Shown: piece after piece, positions 57,401-64,000 of the stretch
How the letters are laid out: the number at the start of each line of letters is the position of its first letter
Position numbering within the stretch: the stretch's first letter is position 1
NCBI RefSeq assembly: GCF_000814765.1
Contig: NZ_JWIC01000004.1
Location: 124,001 to 188,000, forward strand
Length of the DNA stretch: 64,000 nt
Origin: Pseudoalteromonas luteoviolacea
Lineage (GTDB): Bacteria > Pseudomonadota > Gammaproteobacteria > Enterobacterales > Alteromonadaceae
Direction: 5' to 3'
The notes under the pieces: model-generated
The model's input: the letters and a program-made list of their open reading frames with translations, nothing else
What the model was told of the DNA's origin: nothing
Database searches by the model: none
Program-made: the position numbers and the translations under genes

Positions 57401-57454
57401 CACCAGCATTAGTCTAAAAAAACGTTGTTTTATTGATGAATAAAGAATAGTCAC
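54407..57454 (-). CDS. Membrane-bound GGDEF-EAL cyclic-di-GMP regulator
   Basis: A 1015-residue bifunctional-type protein. Order: transmembrane helix (about 12-30), large periplasmic sensor of Cache type (about 35-275), second helix (about 276-296), HAMP-like linker (about 298-350), two PAS-like domains (about 350-460 and 465-585), GGDEF domain (about 590-745) with RIGGDEF, and EAL domain (about 760-1010) with EALIRW, NVSPIQF, EITEG, DDFGTGYSSLAYL and AEGIET. The RxxD inhibitory site before GGDEF is not present. The EAL residues needed for hydrolysis appear intact. It probably links an extracellular signal to c-di-GMP and surface life. Confidence 0.92.
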   Translation of the reverse strand: MTILYSSIKQRFFRLMLVLSIPGFLAVFALLVAQRSDILHSKEQDALFFANQIATLQRVDITDAQYLLQSLAKNPALLDTQQQGCPQLLEHALLINQEFANFGLATPDGHVFCSLQPLKAPISIADRAYFLQAITTGAFSIGEYQQDRSVYTETLNFAQPVYQNNQLKMIIFAVRRLTNWSESLSHLPLPIGTRVMVADNYAQIVAEYPYSNKPLGRSVSDDWPTDLKLHAIQTIEDENGFHHVYFRLPLQAPQSELNIYFDFPFEDVLHEVNTQFLLVTVLFLLTILMLSWFGRIQLNRSLLIPLNNFSNAIGALANGKAQKLEQKDMPAELGKLAVHFDQMAAVRLDAETIAYNKHAELNTLIQALPDNYLRLSKSAQILDSHGERVSNKKTIQEVFPNHINIRIKAALAMLPNQPSTYFEYVHKENGYQKVFEIRIKRIEHNGEAILIMRDISQKKQQEEALNLAAMTYNNSSECMVITDAQGYILDTNPAFTQVTGYEQHEVIGKTTSLLSSGRHDASFYEQLWQSLVTTGKWQGEIINKRKNGELYTEWLTIDTVYDEHDEPYRRVGIFADITDKKQKDEQLWRQSHFDELTDLPNRTSLKKQLNTLFGLPEHNFAVLLLDIDHFKDINDTLGHYYGDLLLQDIAKRLKKLTESSARLTRIGGDEFVLIYDRCADQHCASEFAENILEALKAPFKLDNETCYIAASIGIALAPKDGENTEQLLKAADQAMYKAKQIGRNGFALFSAELREQAEQRILLLKDMRQALTQNQFEMHFQPIVSMHTQQITKAEALIRWQHPDKGMISPAEFIPLAEETQLIHQLGEFAFDQAVQVLQLTRTLNKYIQLSINVSPIQFSAKHTTLLAWQQQLAKHQLTPDMLVLEITEGLMMQGEGRSQKRLTKLIQQGFAIALDDFGTGYSSLAYLKQMDTEFIKIDKRFVDGIEHNQDDLVLCETMILMAHQLGLKVIAEGIETETQHELLKQAGCDFGQGYFYSKPLPKSAFIDFLTTHRH

Positions 57455-57735
57455 GTCTCAATTTGTAAATACATGTATATGATAACCGCGACTGTGTAAA
57501 TCGCCAAACCTAAGTATTACATATCTATTTTTCATCCTATCTTTGATTGGTTTATAGCTTTTTTAGCGTATTGTATAGAGAAGTATTTTTCATTCTTGAG
57601 ATAATTGCTTTTCGTAAATTTAATATTAATCTGCGCATTATTTTGATGTATCCCCACTTTTTACCACATGAATCATAAACTTCTTTGAAAGCCTCATTTT
57701 TTCTGGTTTTTTGCTTGTTTATAAAGGCCCTCTTA
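57455..57735. other. Intergenic region left of the mraZ promoter
   Basis: About 280 bases with no convincing gene. A 73-codon minus-strand frame (57552-57773) runs into the mraZ promoter and lacks a ribosome binding site, so it is not called. The region marks the right edge of the accessory block. Confidence 0.4.
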
Positions 57736-57815
57736 GCTTGACAAAATGGCTTGTCAAGCCCTAGACTTGTCAATTGTGGTAGAATGTGGGTTAAAGTGGA
57801 TCAAATTGGATCAAT
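57736..57815 (+). promoter_or_regulatory. mraZ promoter with inverted repeat and four MraZ-box repeats
   Basis: A TTGACA at 57738-57743 with TAGACT at 57762-57767 (18-bp spacer) forms a good promoter. It is embedded in a perfect 9-bp inverted repeat (GCTTGACAA 57736-57744, TTGTCAAGC 57751-57759). Just downstream are four 5-base repeats on a 10-base period: GTGGT 57776, GTGGG 57786, GTGGA 57796 and TTGGA 57806. In E. coli MraZ binds direct repeats of this TGGG type with 5-base spacers and represses its own dcw operon. Here the array lies 40-75 bp before mraZ. Confidence 0.8.
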
Positions 57816-57849
57816 ATGTACATTTCTTAGCTTATAAGGCTGTGGCTAG

Positions 57850-58308
57850 ATGTTTCGCGGTGCGAACTTAATTAGCCTCGATGATAAAGGGCGATTTTCG
57901 ATACCGACAAAGTATCGCGACACCTTATTGTCTGAAGAAATGGGCACGGTTATTTGTACCATTGCGATTAATGAACCTTGTCTTTGGGTATATCCACTGT
58001 CTGAATGGCAAGATATTGAAGCGCGTTTACAAAAACTATCAAATACAAATCCACGTGTTAGGCGGTGGCAAAGAATGCTACTGGGGCACGCGACTGAATA
58101 TCAATTAGATAAAAACGGTCGTATTTTATTGGCGCCTGCGTTACGCAGTTATGCCAACCTAGGCAAGAAAGTAATGCTTGTAGGCCTATTAAATAAGTTT
58201 GAGATCTGGGATGAGGCGCGCTGGAACGAACAAATGCAGCTCGATACAGAGATTGAGCGCAGCGGCGACGTTGAAGACAGCTCAGATCTTGATGGTTTTT
58301 CTTTATAG
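57850..58308 (+). CDS. mraZ: Transcriptional regulator MraZ
   Basis: A 152-residue protein with two AbrB-like/MraZ domains (about 5-47 and 76-119). Start MFRGANLISLDDKGRFSIPTKYR and the second-domain DKNGRILLAPALRSYA are standard. MraZ is the autorepressor of the division and cell wall cluster. The repeats upstream of this gene fit its binding site. It is the first gene of the dcw cluster here. Confidence 0.97.
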   Translation: MFRGANLISLDDKGRFSIPTKYRDTLLSEEMGTVICTIAINEPCLWVYPLSEWQDIEARLQKLSNTNPRVRRWQRMLLGHATEYQLDKNGRILLAPALRSYANLGKKVMLVGLLNKFEIWDEARWNEQMQLDTEIERSGDVEDSSDLDGFSL

Positions 58309-58330
58309 AGTATAGGTATAGCTCACAATT

Positions 58331-59266
58331 ATGAGTTCAGAATTAGAACATATATCGGTGTTGATGAATGAGACGCTCGATGCACTAGATATTAAGCCGA
58401 GTGGCACTTACATTGACGGTACTTTTGGTCGCGGCGGTCACTCGGGTCAAATTCTGAAGCACTTGGGAGAGTCTGGGCGTTTGCAAGCAATAGATCAAGA
58501 TCCTCAAGCCATCCAAGCGGCGCAGAAGTTTGCTCAAGATCAACGCTTTTCGATAGCACATAATCGTTTTTCAAACATTGCTCAAGTTGCTGATGAGGCA
58601 GGTTTAACCGGGCAAGTAGATGGTATTTTGTTGGATATTGGCGTGTCTTCTCCACAGCTAGACGATGCAGATCGCGGGTTTAGCTTTATGAAAGACGGCC
58701 CTTTGGATATGCGTATGAATCCAGACGCAGGGCGCAGTGCCGCTCAGTGGTTGGCTGAAGCTGAGCTGGAAGACATGGTGCATGTGATCAAGAAATATGG
58801 TGAAGAAAAATTTGCGAGACGAATTGCGCATAAGATCATTGAAACGCGGGCTGAAACGGAGATTACTACTACTAAGCAGCTGGCGGACTTAATCGACGAG
58901 GCGGTCCCTGTCAAAGATAAGCATAAACACCCTGCAACACGCACATTCCAAGCCATCCGTATTTATATCAATAGTGAGCTGGAAGAAATCCAAACCGCGC
59001 TGTCGGCTTCATTGGAGGTGTTAAAGCCAGGTGGCCGTCTTGTTGTGATCTCATTCCATTCACTTGAAGACCGGATCGTGAAGCAATTTATTAAAAAGCA
59101 AAGCAAGGGGGAGGCCATTCCTAGAGGTTTGCCGTTAACCGATGATCAGATCAACAAAAACTTGACGCTTAAAGCGATTGGTAAAGCGATTAAGCCCAGC
59201 CAAGCTGAAATTAACAGTAACCCCAGAGCAAGAAGTTCAGTGTTACGTATTGCCGAGAAACTCTAA
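58331..59266 (+). CDS. rsmH: 16S rRNA (cytosine-1402-N4)-methyltransferase RsmH
   Basis: A 311-residue SAM enzyme (MraW). SAM motif [17 protein letters not shown] is near residues 25-40, then [22 protein letters not shown] and the C-terminal [18 protein letters not shown]. It methylates N4 of C1402, the same base whose ribose is methylated by RsmI, encoded at 30714-31574. It precedes ftsL with no gap. Confidence 0.97.
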   Translation: MSSELEHISVLMNETLDALDIKPSGTYIDGTFGRGGHSGQILKHLGESGRLQAIDQDPQAIQAAQKFAQDQRFSIAHNRFSNIAQVADEAGLTGQVDGILLDIGVSSPQLDDADRGFSFMKDGPLDMRMNPDAGRSAAQWLAEAELEDMVHVIKKYGEEKFARRIAHKIIETRAETEITTTKQLADLIDEAVPVKDKHKHPATRTFQAIRIYINSELEEIQTALSASLEVLKPGGRLVVISFHSLEDRIVKQFIKKQSKGEAIPRGLPLTDDQINKNLTLKAIGKAIKPSQAEINSNPRARSSVLRIAEKL

Positions 59267-59590
59267 ATGGCTAAACCTGCGCAACGTAAACCTCAGTTAT
59301 TTTTAGAAATTTGCCAAGTACTTTTGGCAAACAAGCTGACGTTTTTGTTACTGGTGAGTGTGTTTATATCAGCATTAGTCGTGGTACAAATCACACACTC
59401 TACTAGGCAGCAGTTGATTTTGCAGGATAAATTACTTCAGCAGCGAGATGAGCTCGATCTGGAATGGCGCTATTTACTCGTAGAAGAAGAGTTTTACTCG
59501 CAGCACGCAAGAATTGAAGAAATCGCGAAAACACAATTAAAAATGTTGCGTCCCACCAGTAAAGAAGAACAGGTTATTGAGCTGCCATGA
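59267..59590 (+). CDS. ftsL: Cell division protein FtsL
   Basis: A 107-residue bitopic protein with one transmembrane helix (about 20-42) and a periplasmic coiled-coil/leucine-zipper segment with the conserved LEWRYLLVEE core. FtsL forms a trimer with FtsB and FtsQ and helps activate FtsWI. It overlaps ftsI by 4 bp. Confidence 0.95.
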   Translation: MAKPAQRKPQLFLEICQVLLANKLTFLLLVSVFISALVVVQITHSTRQQLILQDKLLQQRDELDLEWRYLLVEEEFYSQHARIEEIAKTQLKMLRPTSKEEQVIELP

Positions 59591-61401
59591 AAAATAAAAA
59601 TAAGTCTTCTCAAAACTTGATTGCATGGCGTTTTATATTGGTGTGCGTCATGCTGGTGTCTGTGTTTTTGGCATTGATAGCCAGAGCTGCTTATTTACAA
59701 GTGATAGAACCTGATAAAGCACGCGAGGAAAATGCAAAACGCACCGTTAGAAAAGAAACCTTGCATGTTCAACGAGGGATGATTTACGACCGCAACGGCA
59801 AAGAGCTAGCTGTGAGTGTCCCGGTGGTGAGTGTTTATGCGGACCCTTATGCATTAGAAAAAGCGTTGAAAAAAAGGGTGTTGAGACAAGCGAGAAAAGA
59901 CCGTGAGGATCATGTCGCGCTTGCTGAAAATGAAGCTGAACTTAAATCGCGTACTCAGCAGTTATATCAAGCTCAGGCCCGGTGGCGAGAATTATCAGAT
60001 GTTCTCCAATTGCCTGCAGAACAAGTGAATGGAAAATTACGCGGTAATGCAAAGCGCAGATTTGTGTATTTAAAGCGCCAAGTCACGCCCGCGGTCGCAA
60101 AGTATATCCGTCAAATGCGTTTGCCTGGGATCCACCTACTTGATGAGTCAAAACGTTTCTACCCAAGTGGGGAGATTGCCGCTCATGTACTCGGTGTCAC
60201 AAACATTGATGGTGTTGGGATTGAGGGAATAGAAAAACGCTTTGATTCTGCATTAACGGGCACCGAAGGGCTAAGAACAATACGAAAAGATGCACAAGGT
60301 CGTGAAGTGCAAGTGCTTTCAGAAGAAGAGCGTGTTGAGCCAGAAGACATTCACTTGAGTATTGATCACCGTATTCAGACAATCGCCTATGTCGCATTAA
60401 AGTCAGCCGTACTCACCTACCAAGCGACCTCTGGTTCTGCCATGGTGGTTGATGTGCATACAGGCGAGATACTCGCGATGGTGAATAGTCCAAGCTTTAA
60501 TCCTAACGACATGAGCACAGCAGCACCTTACAAGCGCAGAAACCGTGCTATTACTGACTTATTTGAGCCCGGCTCTACCCTAAAGCCCTTAGCCATTCTC
60601 GCGGGCTTGGAGTATGGTGTGATCACAGCTGATGAAATCATCGATACCTTTCCTGGTTGGATGCGTTTAGGCGGCAGTTTAGTGAAAGATACCCGCAATC
60701 ATGGTGAGATGTCATTACGCGAAATTCTTAAAGTATCGAGTAACATGGGGGTGGCAAAAATCAGTCAAAGGCTCCCTAAAGATGATTTTGTTGGCATATA
60801 CCAAAAAGCGGGGTTTGGTGAAGATACAGGCACCATGATGATTGGTGAAAGCTCAGGCTTATTTTATCCCAACCGAAGGTGGTCAGATTTTGAAATAGCC
60901 ACTCTATCTTACGGTTACGCCGTGTCTGCCAGTACAGCTCAAATAGCGAGGTTGTATGCAACAATTGGGGCCGGTGGTATTTCTCGGCCTTTGACGATTT
61001 TAAAGCAAGATGAGCCACAACCAGGTGAGCGTATTTTCAAAGAGGAAGACACCAAAGCGGTGATAGCCATGATGGAGTCTATTTTTGAAAAGGGGGGCAC
61101 TGCATCCATGGTTAAAGTGGATGGCTACCGTGCAGCTGGTAAGACAGGAACCTCAGAAAAAGCCATTGCAGGCGGTTATGGTGATGAATATGTTGGTTAT
61201 TTTGCTGGAGTAGCTCCGGCGAGCGACCCGCGTCTGGCTGTTGTAGTCATGGTGAATGAGCCAGGCGGTGATGTTTATTACGGTGGTCAAACTGCAGGGC
61301 CAGTATTTGCTGAAATCGTGTCCAATTCATTACGTATGCTCAATGTTGCACCGGATAAAGAACGAGTAGCCTATATTTCAGGAAAAAATGACGATGCGTG
61401 A
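59587..61401 (+). CDS. ftsI: Peptidoglycan transpeptidase FtsI (PBP3)
   Basis: A 604-residue division-specific penicillin-binding protein. N-terminal membrane helix (about 12-35), pedestal domain with RGMIYDRNGKELAVS, and transpeptidase domain with active-site STLK (SxxK) in EPGSTLKPLA, SSN in KVSSNMG, and KTGT in AAGKTGTSEKA. It crosslinks septal peptidoglycan and is the target of many beta-lactams. The murE start overlaps its end. Confidence 0.97.
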   Translation: MKNKNKSSQNLIAWRFILVCVMLVSVFLALIARAAYLQVIEPDKAREENAKRTVRKETLHVQRGMIYDRNGKELAVSVPVVSVYADPYALEKALKKRVLRQARKDREDHVALAENEAELKSRTQQLYQAQARWRELSDVLQLPAEQVNGKLRGNAKRRFVYLKRQVTPAVAKYIRQMRLPGIHLLDESKRFYPSGEIAAHVLGVTNIDGVGIEGIEKRFDSALTGTEGLRTIRKDAQGREVQVLSEEERVEPEDIHLSIDHRIQTIAYVALKSAVLTYQATSGSAMVVDVHTGEILAMVNSPSFNPNDMSTAAPYKRRNRAITDLFEPGSTLKPLAILAGLEYGVITADEIIDTFPGWMRLGGSLVKDTRNHGEMSLREILKVSSNMGVAKISQRLPKDDFVGIYQKAGFGEDTGTMMIGESSGLFYPNRRWSDFEIATLSYGYAVSASTAQIARLYATIGAGGISRPLTILKQDEPQPGERIFKEEDTKAVIAMMESIFEKGGTASMVKVDGYRAAGKTGTSEKAIAGGYGDEYVGYFAGVAPASDPRLAVVVMVNEPGGDVYYGGQTAGPVFAEIVSNSLRMLNVAPDKERVAYISGKNDDA

Positions 61402-62857
61402 CTTAGCTGAAGTACTCAAAAATTTTGGAGTAGTGAGTCCACAAATATTTATAAATGCATTGCGTTTAGACAGTCGAGAAGTCACTGAGGGTGATTGTTT
61501 TATCGCCATTTCAGGGCATCAGCTAGATGGCACTGAATTTATCTCAATGGCAGTTAAACAAGGTGCCGTTTGCGTCTTAGTTGATGAAAAAGCCACCGTA
61601 GGGCCCCTTGAAATCCCCATAATTCGTATCGCTGACTTGAAAAGTAACTTACCCAGTATTGCTGCACTGTTTTATCAAAACCCGAGTGCAGAGATGGCCG
61701 TTGTGGGTGTAACTGGTACTAATGGTAAGTCGACAACCACAGCGATGATAGCCAGCTTGGCTGCCCACTGTGGAACGCCAAGCGCTGTGATTGGTACGCT
61801 TGGTTATGGGGCGCCTGACAAGTTAACACCGTTGAATAACACCACGCCATCGGCGGTATTGTTGCAGCAAATTTTCAGTGAGTTACAGGCTGATTTTAAT
61901 CAAGTCGCGATGGAGGTATCATCGCATGGCATTGTGCAGGGCAGAACTGCACAGGTTGACTTTAATGTCGCGGTATTTACCAATTTAAGCCGTGATCATT
62001 TAGATTACCACGGCGATATGAACAGTTATGCGCAGGCGAAAAAGCGTCTTTTTACGGACAGTTCTGCACGCTATAAAGTGCTGAATATTGATGATAAGTA
62101 TGGACGACAATGGCTAGATGATTTAGCTCAAGAAGCGTGTGTTGTATATGGTGAAAAACCAGACAGGCATAATTATCAACACTATGTTTTTTTTCACGAT
62201 GTGGTATGCGACCAAAATGGTATTTCTCTAAAGCTTGATACTACTTGGGGCGATGTAAAGATCACCACAAATTTGTATGGGTTGTTTAATGTATATAACT
62301 TAGCAGCAGCGATTGCAGCGTTGTTGGTGCAGGGTTACAAACTAGAACAACTGCAGGCGGCTGCAACGCAATTAGTGCCAGTTGATGGCCGCATGCAAGC
62401 ATTTAGAGCCGCTAATTTTCCTACCTGCATTGTTGACTATGCACACACACCTGAGGCGTTAGAGCTTGCACTGAAAGCGCTGCAACAACATGTACCGGGT
62501 AAAGTGAGTTGTGTATTTGGGTGTGGTGGCGATCGTGATAAAGGCAAAAGACCATTGATGGCCAAAGCGGCAGAACAATTTGCCGACACAGTGGTGATTA
62601 CCAGTGATAACCCTCGAAGTGAAGATCCAGACACAATAATCGCAGATATTAAGGCTGGGCTCAGTGAGCCTCAGTATGCTGTGTCGCAACCTGATAGGGA
62701 GCTGGCCATTCGATATGCGATTGAACATGCTGACAAAGGCAGCGTGGTATTAATTGCGGGTAAAGGCCATGAAAACTATCAAATTATAGGAAATCAAACA
62801 CTGAGATTTTGTGATAGAAGCTTAGTGAAATCAATTTTACAGGGGGAAAGTGCATGA
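61388..62857 (+). CDS. murE: UDP-MurNAc-L-Ala-D-Glu--meso-DAP ligase MurE
   Basis: A 489-residue Mur ligase. ATP site VTGTNGKSTTTAMI is in the central domain, followed by EVSSHGI with SxxxH, NLSRDHLDYHG, and the C-terminal DYAHTPEALE and CGGDRDKGKRPLM. The substrate specificity motif DNPRSEDP (meso-DAP) is present, consistent with a Gram-negative wall. It overlaps ftsI by 14 bp and murF by 4 bp. The first ATG 61388 is used; ATG 61394 is possible. Confidence 0.97.
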   Translation: MTMRDLAEVLKNFGVVSPQIFINALRLDSREVTEGDCFIAISGHQLDGTEFISMAVKQGAVCVLVDEKATVGPLEIPIIRIADLKSNLPSIAALFYQNPSAEMAVVGVTGTNGKSTTTAMIASLAAHCGTPSAVIGTLGYGAPDKLTPLNNTTPSAVLLQQIFSELQADFNQVAMEVSSHGIVQGRTAQVDFNVAVFTNLSRDHLDYHGDMNSYAQAKKRLFTDSSARYKVLNIDDKYGRQWLDDLAQEACVVYGEKPDRHNYQHYVFFHDVVCDQNGISLKLDTTWGDVKITTNLYGLFNVYNLAAAIAALLVQGYKLEQLQAAATQLVPVDGRMQAFRAANFPTCIVDYAHTPEALELALKALQQHVPGKVSCVFGCGGDRDKGKRPLMAKAAEQFADTVVITSDNPRSEDPDTIIADIKAGLSEPQYAVSQPDRELAIRYAIEHADKGSVVLIAGKGHENYQIIGNQTLRFCDRSLVKSILQGESA

Positions 62858-64000
62858 TCAAGATGGATTTTTCTTGGCTTGCAGAAGTGCTTGAGGCCCC
62901 TTTTAGTGGGCAGAGTTTGGCTGTTGCCAACATCAATACAGATACAAGAACAATAACAGATAATGAGGTTTTTTTAGCACTGAAAGGGGCTAATTTCGAT
63001 GGCCATAAATTTGTTGCTGAAGCAAAACAAAAAGGGGCGATTGCAGCGATTGTGTCAGACCCCGTGGATGTTGATATTGTTCAGTTTGTTGTCACTGATA
63101 CACGAATAGCATTAGGCCAGCTGGGCCAGGCTGTGATGCAACAGGTTGCACCTAAAACTGTGGCAATCACAGGCAGCGTAGGTAAAACAACGGTTAAAGA
63201 GATGACGGCGGCGATTTTGTCCAAACGTGGAAAAGTCCTTGCCACGAAAGGCAATTTCAATAATGACATTGGTGTGCCGTTAACTTTATTACGGTTATCT
63301 GAAGATGATGAATATGCAGTGATTGAATTGGGTGCAAACCACATTGGTGAAATTGCTTACACAAGCGGTTTGACCATGCCGGATGTCGCTGTTGTATGTA
63401 ATGTTGCACCGTCTCATTTAGAAGGGTTTGGCTCTATCGAAGGCATTGGCCAAGCAAAGGGCGAGATCTTTGGCGGGTTAAAAGCAGATGGCGTTGCAAT
63501 CGTAAATAGCGACAGTGAATTTGCGCCTATGTGGGAAGCCAGTTTGGCAGGGCAATCAGTCAAACGTTTTTCAATGCAAGATAAGTTGGATGTGTGGGCT
63601 GAAGATATTCAGTTAGATGAATTTGGTTGCGCTGCATTTAATTTATGCACAGAGCACACATCACAGCAGGTGAAGTTGGCGCTGCCAGGTAAGCACAACG
63701 TCATGAATGCGGTCATCGCGGCCTCGTTGACCTTGCCTCTTGGATCAACCCTCTCGGATATTGCACTCGCTTTGAAAGACATGCCAGTTGTTAAAGGACG
63801 CGTTAATGTCATTGATGTGTCAAACACATTACGTGTTGTGGATGATACATACAATGCCAATGTGCGCTCGGTAAAGGCTGCAATTGAGTTGTTAAAAGAC
63901 ATGCCTGGTACAAGAGTACTCGCGTTAGGTGATATGGCTGAGTTAGGAGAGGATGCTCGTGCCTATCATACGGAAGTCGGTGAATTTGCGAAACAACAAG
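62854..64000 (+). CDS. murF: UDP-MurNAc-tripeptide--D-Ala-D-Ala ligase MurF, 5' part
   Basis: The frame is open from ATG 62854 to the end of the window, giving 382 residues of an expected 450 or so. AGGGGGAAAG at 62841-62850 is its ribosome binding site. Features: NINTDTRTITDNEVFLALKGANFDGHKFV, ATP site ITGSVGKTTVKEM, GNFNNDIGVPLTLLRL, ELGANHIGEI and VKGRVNVIDV. MurF completes the UDP-MurNAc-pentapeptide. The stop codon and the rest of the dcw cluster lie beyond the window. Confidence 0.96.
   Translation, partial: MIKMDFSWLAEVLEAPFSGQSLAVANINTDTRTITDNEVFLALKGANFDGHKFVAEAKQKGAIAAIVSDPVDVDIVQFVVTDTRIALGQLGQAVMQQVAPKTVAITGSVGKTTVKEMTAAILSKRGKVLATKGNFNNDIGVPLTLLRLSEDDEYAVIELGANHIGEIAYTSGLTMPDVAVVCNVAPSHLEGFGSIEGIGQAKGEIFGGLKADGVAIVNSDSEFAPMWEASLAGQSVKRFSMQDKLDVWAEDIQLDEFGCAAFNLCTEHTSQQVKLALPGKHNVMNAVIAASLTLPLGSTLSDIALALKDMPVVKGRVNVIDVSNTLRVVDDTYNANVRSVKAAIELLKDMPGTRVLALGDMAELGEDARAYHTEVGEFAKQQ

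Noticed and set aside
57552..57773. Minus-strand 73-codon frame left of mraZ
   Set aside because: It overlaps the mraZ promoter and inverted repeat, has no ribosome binding site and no recognisable sequence.

Overview
The window looks like chromosomal DNA of a marine gammaproteobacterium of the Alteromonadales, most probably Pseudoalteromonas. This is inferred from the protein sequences, the moderate-to-low GC content and the gene order. The housekeeping blocks (tldD-darP-pmbA, the lpt/rpoN/pts cluster, mla-murA, degS-degQ, zapE, rplM-rpsI, petABC, sspAB, dolP-diaA-yraN-lpoA-rsmI-rnpB, then mraZ-rsmH-ftsL-ftsI-murE-murF) follow an order that, from memory, is shared with Pseudomonas and other gammaproteobacteria. 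The species is not proven; the antibiotic locus described below is known from Pseudoalteromonas luteoviolacea.

Layout. Positions 1-3900 hold the end of tldD, darP, pmbA/tldE and a magnesium transporter gene, mgtE. Positions 4200-11950 (minus strand) are one compact run from the yrbG-type antiporter through kdsD, kdsC, lptC, lptA, lptB, rpoN, hpf, ptsN, rapZ and npr: Kdo synthesis, LPS export, and nitrogen-related sigma and PTS regulation. Divergent from it, 12183-16855 is mlaFEDCB-ibaG-murA (outer-membrane lipid asymmetry and the first step of peptidoglycan synthesis). Then come degS, degQ, zapG and zapE (envelope stress proteases and cell division), rplM-rpsI with a structured leader, the cytochrome bc1 operon petABC, sspAB, and the envelope/division genes dolP, diaA, yraN, lpoA and rsmI, ending with RNase P RNA (rnpB). 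At the right edge the dcw cluster starts with mraZ behind four regularly spaced MraZ-box-like repeats and runs off the window inside murF.

Between rnpB (ends near 31980) and mraZ (57850) lies about 26 kb of accessory DNA. It carries a 2388-residue secreted FG-GAP/cadherin/LamG protein, a quorum-sensing-linked biosynthetic operon, a TauE-type permease with a LuxR regulator, an alkaline phosphatase lipoprotein and a membrane GGDEF-EAL protein.

The most interesting locus is 39883-52031. A perfect 24-bp lux box sits at the -35 region of a promoter in front of an acyl-homoserine-lactone synthase gene (luxI type). Ten genes follow in the same direction with gaps of 1-36 bp or short overlaps: a fold-type-I PLP enzyme with arginine-oxidase features, a 2-hydroxyacid-dehydrogenase-like reductase, a methyltransferase, a saccharopine-dehydrogenase-like oxidoreductase, a phenylacetate-CoA-ligase-like adenylating enzyme, an unknown 305-residue protein, a second methyltransferase, a VOC-fold protein, an aromatic aminotransferase and a second-type tryptophanyl-tRNA synthetase. 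This set matches the known logic of indolmycin biosynthesis (Trp to indolmycenic acid; Arg to dehydroarginine; ATP-dependent oxazolinone assembly; N-methylation; resistant TrpRS). The cognate-looking LuxR regulator is encoded convergently at the far end. I read it as a quorum-sensing-controlled indolmycin-type antibiotic operon with self-resistance as its last gene. The pathway itself is described; the regulatory design, the VOC protein, the unknown protein and an active-site change in the reductase deserve attention.
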